In this document: positions 1 to 7,968 of the stretch, in pieces
Layout: each line of letters begins with the position of its first letter
Numbering within the stretch: the stretch's first letter is position 1
The notes under the pieces: generated by a model
Databases searched by the model: none
What the model was told of the DNA's origin: nothing
The model's input: the letters and a program-made list of their open reading frames with translations, nothing else
Made by a program: the position numbers and the translations under genes
Assembly (NCBI RefSeq): GCF_947487915.1
Contig: NZ_CANKYH010000004.1
Span: 124,001-188,000 of the forward strand
Length of the DNA: 64,000 nt
Reading direction: 5' to 3'
Origin: an uncultured Serinicoccus sp.
GTDB lineage: Bacteria; Actinomycetota; Actinomycetes; Actinomycetales; Dermatophilaceae

Positions 1-2
1 AC

Positions 3-320
3 GACTACCTCGGCCTGCCCGGGCTCCTGGAGCCGGACCAGGTCGCGACCCTGCTGCGAGAACGGCAAAAGAAGCAGGTCGGGCGCGACGGTGGCCAGGC
101 GCGGGCCCAGGCCGTGTCCGCCCACCGGGCGCTCGCCGAGCACCGCAAGGAGCTCAACAAGCTGGTCGCCGCCTACGCCCAGAAGAAGGGCCAGCCGCAC
201 GCCGTCGTGCACTCCGAGCTGCGCCGCGCCTGCGGCGGCCCCGAGCTCGCGACGGCCACCTCCGAGCAGGTCCGCGACCGCATCGAGTCTATCCGGCGCT
301 GGTTCGTCGGCCGCCGCTGA
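3..320 (+). CDS. C-terminal fragment of a probable DEAD/DEAH-box helicase
   Basis: The reading frame is open from the left edge to a TGA ending at 320, so only the last 105 codons of a longer protein are visible. The fragment has a charged stretch (RERQKKQ, residues 20-26) followed by a compact C-terminal domain with KELNKLVAAY, KGQPHAVVHSELRRACGGP and a final arginine/tryptophan-rich helix. I recall this C-terminal pattern from large actinobacterial superfamily II DEAD/DEAH-box helicases; the helicase motifs themselves lie outside the window, so the assignment rests on the tail alone. Third codon positions are almost all G or C, which supports real coding. Confidence 0.55.
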   Translation, partial: DYLGLPGLLEPDQVATLLRERQKKQVGRDGGQARAQAVSAHRALAEHRKELNKLVAAYAQKKGQPHAVVHSELRRACGGPELATATSEQVRDRIESIRRWFVGRR

Positions 321-416
321 CGGCATACCTCGCTGGGGGCCTGCCAGGGTGCGGGCTCGCCACACCCGCCCCGGGGCATACCTGTGCACGGCACACCCGT
401 CCCAGGAGCGCCTGTG

Positions 417-480
417 CACGGATATGCAGCCGGTGCGTAGGTTCTACCGCACGCACAGGCTGCAGCTGCCGTGCACAGGC
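417..480. repeat. REP-like palindromic element, copy A
   Basis: A stretch of about 63 bp is about 88% identical to a second copy at 1645-1707 in the same orientation. It has nested inverted repeats: GCAGCC pairs with GGCTGC, and inside it GTAG-GTT-CTAC forms a small hairpin. GTGCAC palindromes sit around it (about 383, 413 and 472). Substitutions between the copies fall mostly in loops while both stems are kept, as in repetitive extragenic palindromes. The rest of 321-600 holds no gene I can support; it carries three GGTATGCC/GGCATACC words (322, 375, 566). Confidence 0.6.
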
Positions 481-600
481 CGGGCTGATCGAGTTCAAGG
501 TGTTGCGTGGCCGGGCGCGCGGGCGGAAAGGACTGTCCCGAACACTGCTGGACGCCGCCAGACTGGGTATGCCGTCGTCCGCGGCTGCGGGGAGGAAGTC

Positions 601-1557
601 TCAGGCCGGGGTCGCACGCCGAGCGAGCCCACGGGCCATGGCCGCACGGATCTTGGCGACGACGCGCTGGGGGTGGGCCAGGTCGTCCCAGGTGAGGCGC
701 ACCACCTCGTAGCCGAGCGCGCGGAGCCGGTCCTCGCGCCACTTCTCGGCCATCAGGTCGAGAGAGGAGGCGTATTTGAGCGCGCCGTCGAACTCGACCA
801 CCGTCCGGACCTCCCGCAGCAGGAAGTCGACGAAGCCGACCAGCTCGCCGTGCTCGTCGCAGATCCTCGCCTGGAGCTCCGGGACCGGCAGCCCGGCTTC
901 GAGCATGATCCAGCGGGCCCGGGTCTCACCGGCCGACCCGCTCAGTCCGGTGGCGTGCTCGACCACGGTGCGGACGGCGGGGGCTCCGTGCCCGAACGAC
1001 CCTTCCCGGCCCGCCTGACGCAGCCGCCCGATGGTCGTCGCCTTCTCCCGCAGCGCGATGTCCGCGCTGACCAGCCCGGCCACGAGGCCCATGGACCCGG
1101 CTACCTGCAGACAGGCCAGGGCAGGGTCGACGACGGGCGGCTCCCGGCTCGCCGGGTCGTCCGGGAAGATCACCCAGCTGCGGCTGACCGGTGGGTGGAT
1201 GTGCACGACGCCGTCGCTCCGCCCTCGCTGGTCGTCGGTCCGCGTGAGGTGCACCTTGTCGTCGACACCGTAGGTTCCGATCCGGCGGACCTCGAGCCCG
1301 CTGTGGTGGCTGAGGGCGTACGGGCGGCCCGGTCCGCACAGCTTCGTCGCGACCGCGCGCGCCCGCAGCTCGTGCAGCTGCCACGGGGCCGCCCGACGCC
1401 ATACCTCGCCTGAGACGAAGCAGTCCTTGCGGATCCGCACCAGCACGCCGCCGGCGATGAGTCTGCGGATCTGGGTGCGGGTGATGCCGAGGGCCCGCAG
1501 GTCGTCACCGCTGGCGACGTGGTGCTGGGCGGACAGGCGGGCCTGGAGGTGCTCCAT
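601..1557 (-). CDS. AbiEi-type antitoxin-domain / DUF559-like protein
   Basis: A 318-residue protein read from the ATG at 1557; an upstream ATG at 1647 would add 30 poorly conserved residues that run into the REP-like copy B. The N-terminal ~50 residues (DDLRALGITRTQIRRLIAGG, then LVRIRKDCFV) look like the winged-helix of type IV toxin-antitoxin AbiEi proteins. The C-terminal ~100 residues resemble the DUF559/Vsr-like nuclease fold: GFVDF, VVEFDG, then KWREDRLRALGYEVVRLTW. Such proteins are common orphans in actinobacteria and their function is not established. No AbiEii toxin gene is adjacent, so a working abortive-infection pair cannot be claimed. Direct repeats flank the gene. Confidence 0.7.
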   Translation of the reverse strand: MEHLQARLSAQHHVASGDDLRALGITRTQIRRLIAGGVLVRIRKDCFVSGEVWRRAAPWQLHELRARAVATKLCGPGRPYALSHHSGLEVRRIGTYGVDDKVHLTRTDDQRGRSDGVVHIHPPVSRSWVIFPDDPASREPPVVDPALACLQVAGSMGLVAGLVSADIALREKATTIGRLRQAGREGSFGHGAPAVRTVVEHATGLSGSAGETRARWIMLEAGLPVPELQARICDEHGELVGFVDFLLREVRTVVEFDGALKYASSLDLMAEKWREDRLRALGYEVVRLTWDDLAHPQRVVAKIRAAMARGLARRATPA

Positions 1558-1644
1558 GACGACCCACTGTGGCCGATCCCGGTGTCGCGGACGGGGAGTT
1601 GTCCACAGGTGGTGGGGTCGGGGGACGACCGCTTCGAGTCCGAA

Positions 1645-1707
1645 CACGGATCTGCAGCCGGTACGTAGGTTCTACGGCATGCACAGGCTGCGCAACCGTG
1701 CACAGGA
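1645..1707. repeat. REP-like palindromic element, copy B
   Basis: Direct repeat of copy A (417-480), with GCAGCC/GGCTGC and GTAG/CTAC stems preserved and differences mainly in loops. It lies just upstream of the AbiEi/DUF559-like gene on its promoter side. The 401-bp gap from 1558 to 1958 therefore holds this element, a triple 11-bp tandem repeat (1711-1743) and a coding-like remnant (1767-1945). Confidence 0.6.
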
Positions 1708-1710
1708 TCA

Positions 1711-1743
1711 GGTGGGGTGCAGGTGGGGTGCAGGTGGCGTGCA
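1711..1743. repeat. 11-bp tandem repeat, three units
   Basis: GGTGGGGTGCA occurs at 1711 and 1722 and is followed by GGTGGCGTGCA at 1733, directly downstream of REP-like copy B. The last unit runs into another GTGCAC palindrome with ACAGG, the same ending as both REP-like copies. No function is evident. Confidence 0.75.
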
Positions 1744-1766
1744 CAGGTCTGGCCCGTCTGCACTGG

Positions 1767-1945
1767 TGGGTGTATGCCCGGCCCACCGGGATGTCCCAGC
1801 TGCGCGGCACCTTCCTGTCCCACCGGGACGACCTGCTGCCGCCCGTCCCCGCCGAGCAGTTCCGCGCCGACCAGGTGCTCGTCGCCCGGGAGGTGGTCCG
1901 CAGGGCCGGCGGGGCAGCGGTGCCAGAGGAGGTCGTCTGCGCGGA
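1767..1945 (+). pseudogene. Coding-like remnant of unknown gene
   Basis: In the frame beginning TGG GTG TAT GCC, about 60 codons have nearly all G or C in third position (about one exception in the first 54), which is a coding signature here. The opposite strand shows many more A/T third positions. The segment encodes GMSQLRGTFLSHRDDLLPP and then a helical stretch, which I do not recognise. It begins abruptly after the repeats and ends before the promoter-like TAGTCT of the next gene. I read it as a truncated relic; it could instead be an N-terminal extension of the downstream RDD protein, since no stop intervenes. Confidence 0.35.
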
Positions 1946-1958
1946 TAGTCTGGCCACC

Positions 1959-2867
1959 ATGAGTCAGCAGGCAGGGTGGTACGACGACCCCGAGGACGCG
2001 CAGAATCTCCGCTACTGGGACGGCGTGCAGTGGACCCACCACACGGCACCCAAGCAGAAGCCCAACCTCGCCCAGTCGGGCCAGCAGTGGCAGGCGCCGG
2101 AGTCGGGCGAGGCCGGGCAGGCAGGCCAGGGGCAGCAGGGCCAGGGCGGCTACGGCCAGGGGCAGCAGGGCCAGGGGCAGCAGGGCTGGGGCCAGCAGGG
2201 CCAGGGTGGCTACGGCCAGGGGCAGCAGGGCTGGGGCCAGCAGGGCCAGCAGCAGCCCAACCCCTACGCCGGCCAGACCGGGCAGAACCCGTACCAGGGC
2301 CAGTGGCAGGGAGGGCCGGTGCCCGGCGGCTACCAGCCGCAGCCGGGTCCGACGACCCCGGACGGCCAGCCGCTGGCCGGGTGGTGGCACCGCGTCGGTG
2401 CCCGCCTGCTCGACGGCCTCCTCGCGCTCATCGTCAGCACCGTCCTCGTCGTGGCCACCGTGACCCCCGAGGTGCGCGGCGCCATGGAGGACTACGTCAT
2501 GGACCCCGACCCCACGGGCGCCGTGCCCGTGATCCTCGAGGACTGGATCCTCCAGCTGGGGCTCGTGACCGCCGTCCTCGGCCTCGCCTACGAGGTGCTC
2601 ATGGTGAAGTTCTTCGGTGGCACCGTCGGCAAGCTCATCACCGGGCTGCGCGTGCGGCTGCGGGACGAGCCGGGCCTGCCCACCTGGCGCGCGGTGCTGC
2701 TGCGCTCGGCCGTCTACCAGGGCCCGAACCTGCTGGGCAGCCTCTCACCCGCCCTCGGCTTCCTCGGCCTGTTCACCATCATCAACGTCCTGTGGCCGCT
2801 GTGGGACGCGAACAACCAGGCGCTGCACGACAAGGCTGCCGGCACCAACGTCGTCAAGAGGCGCTGA
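1959..2867 (+). CDS. DUF2510 and RDD-family membrane protein
   Basis: A 302-residue protein. Residues 5-28 form a DUF2510 domain (GWYDDPEDAQ, then LRYWDGVQWT). A long Gln/Gly-rich linker (about residues 45-125) of GQGQQGQ, GWGQQGQ and GGYGQGQ units follows, encoded by nearly identical DNA repeats at about 2125-2250. The C-terminal half is an RDD domain with a WWHRVGARLLDGLLALI start and three likely membrane segments. RDD proteins are small inner-membrane proteins of largely unknown transport or scaffold role, so I infer only membrane location. The ATG at 1959 is preferred because TAGTCT lies 7 bp upstream, as in other leaderless-looking starts here. Confidence 0.85.
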   Translation: MSQQAGWYDDPEDAQNLRYWDGVQWTHHTAPKQKPNLAQSGQQWQAPESGEAGQAGQGQQGQGGYGQGQQGQGQQGWGQQGQGGYGQGQQGWGQQGQQQPNPYAGQTGQNPYQGQWQGGPVPGGYQPQPGPTTPDGQPLAGWWHRVGARLLDGLLALIVSTVLVVATVTPEVRGAMEDYVMDPDPTGAVPVILEDWILQLGLVTAVLGLAYEVLMVKFFGGTVGKLITGLRVRLRDEPGLPTWRAVLLRSAVYQGPNLLGSLSPALGFLGLFTIINVLWPLWDANNQALHDKAAGTNVVKRR

Positions 2868-2957
2868 GCACGGCCCCCCGGCGGGCGCCGCCCGGCCGCG
2901 CGACGTGAGCCGGGCGCTCCTGTGCGGGTGTCGACTGGAGGTGGCACGATCAGGGGT

Positions 2958-3563
2958 ATGAGCCGAGGCCTGATCATCGTCGACGTCCAGCACGACTTCT
3001 GCGAGGGCGGCTCGCTGCCGGTGACCGGGGGGATCGCCGTCGCCGAGGGCGTGAGCGCCTACACGGTCGCCCACGCGCAGGAGTACGCGACGGTGGTCGC
3101 CACCGCCGACTGGCACGTCGACCCCGGCGGGCACTGGGCCACCGACGGCGAGCCCGACTTCGTCACCTCCTGGCCGGTGCACTGCGAGGTCGGCACCGAG
3201 GGCGCCGACTTCCGGCCCGAGCTCGCCCCCGCCCTCGAGCACGTCCAGGCGGTCTTCCGCAAGGGGGAGCACGAGGCGGCCTACTCCGGGTTCGAGGGAC
3301 GCACCGAGGTGCACGGTCGCCGGCTCGGCCTGGCCGACTGGCTGCGCGAGCGGGGCATCACGACCGTGGACGTCTGCGGCATCGCCACCGACCACTGCGT
3401 GCGGGCGACGGCGCTGGACGCCCGCCGGGAGGGGCTGGAGACGCACCTGCTGCTCGACCTGTGCGCCGGCGTCGCCCCCAGGACGACGGACGCCGCGCTG
3501 CGGGAGATGCGCGACGCGGGGGTCGTCGTGAGGCACGACACCGCGACGCGGGGGTCGTCGTGA
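2958..3563 (+). CDS. pncA: Nicotinamidase (isochorismatase family)
   Basis: Hydrolyses nicotinamide to nicotinate and ammonia for NAD salvage in the cytoplasm. The 201-residue product shows the family catalytic triad at D9 (IIVDVQHDF), K102 (FRKGEH) and C147 (GIATDHCV), and metal ligands D51, H53 and H59 in ADWHVDPGGHW. The ATG at 2958 sits in a GGTATG context. It faces pncB, the next pathway enzyme, with only about 50 bp between their stops. The last 14 codons come from a 32-bp tandem duplication (3511-3574) that shifts the frame and creates an early stop, so the final residues are probably not ancestral. Confidence 0.93.
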   Translation: MSRGLIIVDVQHDFCEGGSLPVTGGIAVAEGVSAYTVAHAQEYATVVATADWHVDPGGHWATDGEPDFVTSWPVHCEVGTEGADFRPELAPALEHVQAVFRKGEHEAAYSGFEGRTEVHGRRLGLADWLRERGITTVDVCGIATDHCVRATALDARREGLETHLLLDLCAGVAPRTTDAALREMRDAGVVVRHDTATRGSS

Positions 3564-3574
3564 CGCACGACACC
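3511..3574. repeat. 32-bp tandem duplication across the pncA 3' end
   Basis: Units 3511-3542 and 3543-3574 differ at one base. Because 32 is not a multiple of three, the second unit is read in a shifted frame and supplies the present stop codon at 3561-3563. Removing one unit would continue the frame to a TGA near 3601 with the ending GVVVTHDTTAGGPARA. Confidence 0.9.
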
Positions 3575-3586
3575 ACGGCGGGGGGA

Positions 3587-3613
3587 CCGGCGCGGGCCTG
3601 AGCCGGGCGCCGG
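3587..3613. terminator. Possible bidirectional terminator between pncA and pncB
   Basis: CCGGCGC at 3587-3593 can pair with GCGCCGG at 3607-3613 in the short gap between the convergent pncA and pncB stops. There is no T-tract, as is usual in such G+C-rich genomes, so this is only a candidate. Confidence 0.4.
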
Positions 3614-3616
3614 CCC

Positions 3617-4918
3617 TCAGCTCCAGTCGTCGAGGTAGGTCGTCGCCAGCGCCGGGTCACCGAGGGAGAGCCGCAGCGCCCGCTGCGGCAGCTCCGCGCG
3701 GGCCCGTTCGTGGTGCTCCCGGGCAGCGGCGACGTCGGTGCGGGCGACCACCTCGCCGTGCTCGACCAGCGGCACCAGCAGGGGCCGGTCGTCGCCGTCG
3801 TCCTGCGGCTTCTCGTTGATCCCGATGATCTCCTCGGTCGCCTCGCCGCTGCTGGACCGGCGGCGCAGGGCGTACTTGCGCCCGCCCACGCTCGCCTTGT
3901 CCTTGCTCGCCTTGGCCACCCCCTCCATCCGGCCGTCGCCGCTCTCCCGGCTGACCAGCTTGTAGACCATCCCCGCCGCCGGGTGCCCCGAGCCGGTCAC
4001 CACCTTGGTGCCCACGCCGTAGGCGTCGACGGGCGCGGCCTGCAGCGCGGCGATGGCGTGCTCGTCGAGGTCGGAGGTCACGACGATGCGCGTGTCCGCC
4101 GCCCCGAGCCGGTCCAGCTGGCTGCGGACCTCGAAGGCCTGGCTCACCAGGTCACCGGAGTCCAGGCGCACCCCGCCGAGCTCGCTCCCGGCCAGCTCGA
4201 CCGCCAGCTCGACGGCGCCGGTCACGTCATACGTGTCGACGAGGAGGGTGGTCGACAGCCCCAGGCTGGCGAGCTGGTTGGCGAAGGCCTGGCGCTCGTC
4301 GTCGTGCAGGAGGGTGTAGGAGTGCGCGGCCGTCCCCATGGTCGGGATGCCGTGCCGCCGACCCGCCTCGAGGTTGGAGGTCGAGGCGAACCCCGCGAGG
4401 TATGCCGCCCGCGCCGCCGCCACCGCCGAGGCCTCGTGCGTGCGCCGGCTGCCCATCTCGATGCACGGGCGGCCGTGGGCGACCGCGGTCATCCGGGACG
4501 CCGCCGAGGCCACGGCCGAGTCGTGGTTGAGGACCGACAGGAAGAGGGTCTCCAGCACCACCCCCTCGGCGAAGCCCGACTCGACCACGAGCAGCGGGGA
4601 GCCGGGGAAGTAGACCTCGCCCTCGGCATACCCCCAGATGTCGCCGCGGAACCGGAAGTCGGCCAGCCAGTCCAGGGTGCGCCGGTCCACCACCTCCCGG
4701 TCGGCGAGGAAGGCGATCTCCTCCTCCCCGAAGCGGAAGTCGCGCAGCGCCTCCAGCGCGCGCCCGGTGCCGGCCACGACGCCGTAGCGCCGCCCCTCGG
4801 GCAGCCGGCGGGCGAACGCCTCGAAGACGCAGCGCCGCTCGGCGTGACCGCTGGCGAGCGCGGCCTGGATCATCGTCAGCTCGTAGTGGTCGGTCAGCAG
4901 GGCGGTGCTCGGGCTCAC
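3617..4918 (-). CDS. pncB: Nicotinate phosphoribosyltransferase
   Basis: Joins nicotinate with PRPP, with ATP hydrolysis, to make nicotinate mononucleotide, the step after PncA in NAD salvage. The 433-residue protein has the family start LLTDHYELTM, the central TMGTAAHSYTLLHDDERQAF segment with its conserved histidine, and GGVRLDSGDL with the phosphate-binding VTSDLDE region. Length is as expected for the actinobacterial enzyme. It is convergent with pncA and divergent from clpS, whose start is only 22 bp away, so the two promoters must overlap. Confidence 0.95.
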   Translation of the reverse strand: MSPSTALLTDHYELTMIQAALASGHAERRCVFEAFARRLPEGRRYGVVAGTGRALEALRDFRFGEEEIAFLADREVVDRRTLDWLADFRFRGDIWGYAEGEVYFPGSPLLVVESGFAEGVVLETLFLSVLNHDSAVASAASRMTAVAHGRPCIEMGSRRTHEASAVAAARAAYLAGFASTSNLEAGRRHGIPTMGTAAHSYTLLHDDERQAFANQLASLGLSTTLLVDTYDVTGAVELAVELAGSELGGVRLDSGDLVSQAFEVRSQLDRLGAADTRIVVTSDLDEHAIAALQAAPVDAYGVGTKVVTGSGHPAAGMVYKLVSRESGDGRMEGVAKASKDKASVGGRKYALRRRSSSGEATEEIIGINEKPQDDGDDRPLLVPLVEHGEVVARTDVAAAREHHERARAELPQRALRLSLGDPALATTYLDDWS

Positions 4919-4940
4919 CCCCGCACCCTATGGTGGGGGC

Positions 4941-5273
4941 GTGCCGATCGACACCCCCAGCCCACCGGCGCCGCCGGCCGACCCGCAGACCACCCCGCAG
5001 GAGCAGGGCGGGGTGGCCGTCCTGGACCGCCCGGAGTCGGACCGCCCGTGGGTCACCCTGGTGTGGAACGACCCGGTCAACCTCATGAGCTACGTCACCT
5101 GGGTCTTCCAGACGCACTTCGGCTACACCCGCAGCAAGGCCGAGAAGCTCATGATGGACGTGCACACCGTGGGCCGCGCGGTCGTCTCGACCGGCACGCG
5201 GGAGAAGATGGAGGCCGACACCGAGGCCATGCACGGCTACGGCCTGTGGGCCACCTTCCAGAAGGACGACTGA
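4941..5273 (+). CDS. clpS: ATP-dependent Clp protease adaptor ClpS
   Basis: Binds N-degron substrates and delivers them to the ClpAP/ClpCP protease. The 110-residue product has a flexible Pro-rich N-terminus of about 35 residues and then the core: WVTLVWNDPVNLMSYVTWVF, YTRSKAEKLMMDVHTVGRAVV and a C-terminal HGYGLWATF strand. The NDPVNL loop is the substrate-binding signature. The GTG at 4941 is chosen because TATGGT lies 6 bp upstream. The DUF2017 gene follows 3 bp after the stop, the usual actinobacterial pairing. Confidence 0.95.
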   Translation: MPIDTPSPPAPPADPQTTPQEQGGVAVLDRPESDRPWVTLVWNDPVNLMSYVTWVFQTHFGYTRSKAEKLMMDVHTVGRAVVSTGTREKMEADTEAMHGYGLWATFQKDD

Positions 5274-5276
5274 GGT

Positions 5277-5867
5277 ATGGCGCGGGCGTTCCGGCGCAGG
5301 GGCGAGCGGCTCGTCGCCTCCTTCGACGCCGACGAGATCGCCGTCGTCGTCCACGTCCTGCGGCTGACCCGGGACTTCGTGGCCCCGGAGCGCCCGGAGA
5401 CCGGCGACCCCTTCCTCGACCTGGTCGCCGGGCTGGGGGACGAGGTCGACCCCACCGAGCCCAGCGACCCGGCGTTGCGGCGTCTGCTGCCGCCGGCCTC
5501 CCGCGACGACGACGAGCAGGCGGCCGAGTTCCGCCGGCTCACCGAGCACGGTCTGCGCCAGCGCAAGGCGGGCACCCTCGCCACGGCCATCGCGGCCCTG
5601 GAGGGGGCGACCCCGCCCCGCCTGGAGCTCGACCTCGACCAGGGGCGGGCCCTCGCGATCGCGCTCACCGACGCCCGGCTTATCCTCGGGGAGCGGCTCG
5701 GGCTGCGCACCGACGAGGACTCCGAACGTCTGCACCAGGAGCTCGAGGCGGCCCTGTCGGGGGACACCGACACCGACCTCGACCCGGCGCTGGCGCAGAA
5801 GATGGCCTACTACGACTTCCTCTCCTGGATGCAGGAGTCGGTGACGACCGCGCTCATGGGGCGCTGA
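5277..5867 (+). CDS. DUF2017 family protein
   Basis: A 196-residue protein matching the DUF2017 family found directly after clpS in most actinobacteria. Recognisable parts are [16 protein letters not shown] at the start, the central [20 protein letters not shown], and the C-terminal [21 protein letters not shown]. Its biochemical role is unknown. Strict linkage to clpS suggests a function around Clp-mediated proteolysis, but that is inference from neighbourhood. The start ATG follows the clpS stop by 3 bp, so the two are co-transcribed and probably translationally coupled. Confidence 0.85.
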   Translation: MARAFRRRGERLVASFDADEIAVVVHVLRLTRDFVAPERPETGDPFLDLVAGLGDEVDPTEPSDPALRRLLPPASRDDDEQAAEFRRLTEHGLRQRKAGTLATAIAALEGATPPRLELDLDQGRALAIALTDARLILGERLGLRTDEDSERLHQELEAALSGDTDTDLDPALAQKMAYYDFLSWMQESVTTALMGR

Positions 5868-5946
5868 GGCATACCCCGCGACGGGGGTGCCGCGGCTGCA
5901 GGACCGGCGTCCACCGGGTCCCGCGCGACGTAGGCTGGCGCCCATC

Positions 5947-7500
5947 ATGACGACGCACTCCGCCCCTGTCTCCGCCACCGAGCACGACGACGTCACCGGC
6001 CCGGACGTCCGCGTGCGCTTCTGCCCCAGCCCCACCGGGACGCCGCACGTCGGCCTCGCGCGCACCGCGCTGTTCAACTGGGCCTACGCCCGCCACCACG
6101 GCGGCACGCTGGTCTTCCGGATCGAGGACACCGACGCCTCCCGCGACTCGCAGGAGTCCATGCAGCAGATCGTCGACGCCCTGGAGTGGTTGGGGCTGGA
6201 CTACGACGAGGGGCCCGGCGTCGGCGGCCCCTACGGTCCCTACCGGCAGAGCGAGCGCGCCGACCTGCACGCCGACGTGGCGCGCCGGCTGCTGGAGGCG
6301 GGTCTGGCCTACGAGTCCTTCAGCACACCGCAGGAGGTCGAGGCGCGGCACCGGGCGGCGGGTCGCGACCCCAAGCTCGGCTACGACAACCACGACCGGG
6401 ACCTCAGCGCGGAGCAGAAGCAGGCCTACCGCGACGAGGGCCGCGAGCCGGTGCTGCGGCTGCGGATGCCCGACGAGGACCTCACCTTCACCGACCTGGT
6501 GCGCGGGGAGGTCACCTTCGGGGCGGGGTCGGTGCCCGACTTCGTCATCGTCCGCGGCAACGGCCACCCGCTCTACACGCTGGTCAACCCGGTCGACGAC
6601 GCCATGATGCGGATCACCCACGTCATCCGGGGTGAGGACCTGCTCTCCTCGACACCGCGGCAGATCGCGCTCTACCGCGCGCTGGTCGAGATCGGCGTCG
6701 CGCAGCGGGTGCCGACCTTCGCCCACCTGCCGCTCGTGCTGGGGGAGGGCAGCAAGAAGCTGTCCAAGCGGGACCCGCAGTCCGACCTCTTCCTGCACCG
6801 CGAGCGGGGCTTCGTCCGGGAGGGGATGATCAACTACCTCGCCCTGCTCGGCTGGTCCATCGGCCCGGACCGCGACATCTTCGACCCCGAGCACCTCGTG
6901 CAGGCCTTCGACGTCGCCGACGTCAACCCCAACCCGGCGCGGTGGGACCAGAAGAAGGCCGAGTCCATCAACGGCGACCACCTGCGGCGGCTGTCGCTGC
7001 CGGAGTTCACCTCCCGGCTGCTGCCGGTCCTGCGCGGGGCCGGTGTCCTTCGGGAGCAGAGCGACATGGGCGAGCTGGCGCGGCTGGAGGCGGTCGCCGA
7101 CCTCATCCAGACCCGCATCCAGGTGCTCTCCGAGGCGGTCCCGATGGTGCGCCCGTTCTACGTCCGCGGCGCGGACCTGGAGATCGCCGAGGACGCCCGC
7201 GGACAGCTCAAGGACGACGCACCCGCCGTGCTGGACGCCGCCGTGGCGGCGCTGGAGCCGATCTCCGGGGCCGCGCCGGAGCCGCTCGGCGGGGGTGTGG
7301 AGTGGACCCACGAGCGGATCGAGGCCGCGCTCCGTGAGGCGCTGGTGGACGGACTGGGCCTCAAGCCGCGGCTCGCGTTCGGGCCGCTGCGGACGGCCGT
7401 CTCGGGCCAGCGCATCAGCCCGCCGCTGTTCGAGTCGATGGAGATCCTCGGCCGGGAGGAGACCCTGGACCGGCTGCGAGGGCTGCGGGCCTCGCTCTGA
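5947..7500 (+). CDS. gltX: Glutamate--tRNA ligase
   Basis: Class I synthetase charging tRNA-Glu. In actinobacteria it also mischarges tRNA-Gln, for correction by the amidotransferase GatCAB. The 517-residue product carries the HIGH-type motif [10 protein letters not shown] (residues 28-37), [10 protein letters not shown] and the KMSKS-type KLSKR near residue 271. The C-terminal anticodon-binding domain is complete. The ATG at 5947 lies 10 bp after TAGGCT. tRNA-Gln(CTG) and tRNA-Glu(CTC), both plausible substrates, lie directly downstream under a separate promoter. Confidence 0.96.
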   Translation: MTTHSAPVSATEHDDVTGPDVRVRFCPSPTGTPHVGLARTALFNWAYARHHGGTLVFRIEDTDASRDSQESMQQIVDALEWLGLDYDEGPGVGGPYGPYRQSERADLHADVARRLLEAGLAYESFSTPQEVEARHRAAGRDPKLGYDNHDRDLSAEQKQAYRDEGREPVLRLRMPDEDLTFTDLVRGEVTFGAGSVPDFVIVRGNGHPLYTLVNPVDDAMMRITHVIRGEDLLSSTPRQIALYRALVEIGVAQRVPTFAHLPLVLGEGSKKLSKRDPQSDLFLHRERGFVREGMINYLALLGWSIGPDRDIFDPEHLVQAFDVADVNPNPARWDQKKAESINGDHLRRLSLPEFTSRLLPVLRGAGVLREQSDMGELARLEAVADLIQTRIQVLSEAVPMVRPFYVRGADLEIAEDARGQLKDDAPAVLDAAVAALEPISGAAPEPLGGGVEWTHERIEAALREALVDGLGLKPRLAFGPLRTAVSGQRISPPLFESMEILGREETLDRLRGLRASL

Positions 7501-7526
7501 GGCGCGACGCGGTCCCGCCTGGGGAT

Positions 7527-7555
7527 TTGGGTCGACGACCGGGTCACGGTAGAGT
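7527..7555 (+). promoter_or_regulatory. Promoter of the tRNA-Gln gene
   Basis: TTGGGT at 7527-7532 and TAGAGT at 7550-7555 are separated by 17 bp, 43 bp before the tRNA-Gln gene. This fits a housekeeping sigma-factor promoter. Confidence 0.65.
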
Positions 7556-7598
7556 GGTTCCTCGGTTCGCCGCCCCGTACGGGGACGGAGATACCCCT

Positions 7599-7670
7599 TG
7601 GGGTATGGTGTAATTGGCAACACGGCTGATTCTGGTTCAGTTGTTCTAGGTTCGAGTCCTGGTACCCCAG
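7599..7670 (+). tRNA. tRNA-Gln (anticodon CTG)
   Basis: A 72-nt cloverleaf. The acceptor stem TGGGGTA pairs with TACCCCA, with discriminator G at 7670. The anticodon stem GCTGA/TCAGT frames CTG at 7632-7634, and the T-loop is GGTTCGAGTCC. CCA is not encoded. It follows gltX and precedes tRNA-Glu. Confidence 0.95.
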
Positions 7671-7676
7671 CGCGAC

Positions 7677-7696
7677 ATCGAGACGTTGCTCTCGAT
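7677..7696 (+). terminator. Hairpin after tRNA-Gln
   Basis: ATCGAGA at 7677-7683 pairs perfectly with TCTCGAT at 7690-7696 around a six-base loop, followed by TTCG. A TAGGCT box at 7721-7726 may start separate transcription of tRNA-Glu. Confidence 0.5.
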
Positions 7697-7755
7697 TTCG
7701 TGGAGGTCTACCCGGTCGGGTAGGCTCTCCGCTCGGCGCAGTCAGCGCCGGACAC

Positions 7756-7828
7756 GGCCCCGTTGTGTAGCGGCCTAGCACGCCGCCCTCTCAAGGCGGT
7801 AGCGCGGGTTCGAATCCCGTCGGGGCTA
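7756..7828 (+). tRNA. tRNA-Glu (anticodon CTC)
   Basis: A 73-nt cloverleaf. The acceptor stem GGCCCCG pairs with CGGGGCT (one G-T pair), with discriminator A at 7828. The anticodon stem CCGCC/GGCGG frames CTC at 7790-7792, and the T-arm is GGGTTCGAATCCC. CCA is not encoded. Confidence 0.96.
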
Positions 7829-7837
7829 CCCGTGTCG

Positions 7838-7871
7838 AACGGCCCTCATCGCACCTGCGATGGGGGCCGTT
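7838..7871 (+). terminator. Terminator after tRNA-Glu
   Basis: AACGGCCC (7838-7845) pairs with GGGCCGTT (7864-7871), and the stem continues through ATCGCA/TGCGAT with one mismatch. It begins 9 bp after tRNA-Glu. Confidence 0.75.
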
Positions 7872-7968
7872 CCTCGTGTCGGGGCGCCTCGTCGCGATAG
7901 CGTGGGGAGGACGTGGCCCGGTCGCCTGACCTGCGGTCTCACGTCCGGCACGGTGGAGAGGGTGCGGC

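Noticed and set aside
411..480. GTGCAC-containing palindromes as a regulator operator
   Set aside because: They recur in and around the REP-like copies rather than at a defined distance from a promoter, so they are treated as part of the repeat element.
601..1557. A complete AbiE-type toxin-antitoxin or abortive-infection system
   Set aside because: No AbiEii nucleotidyltransferase gene adjoins, so only an orphan AbiEi/DUF559-type protein can be called.
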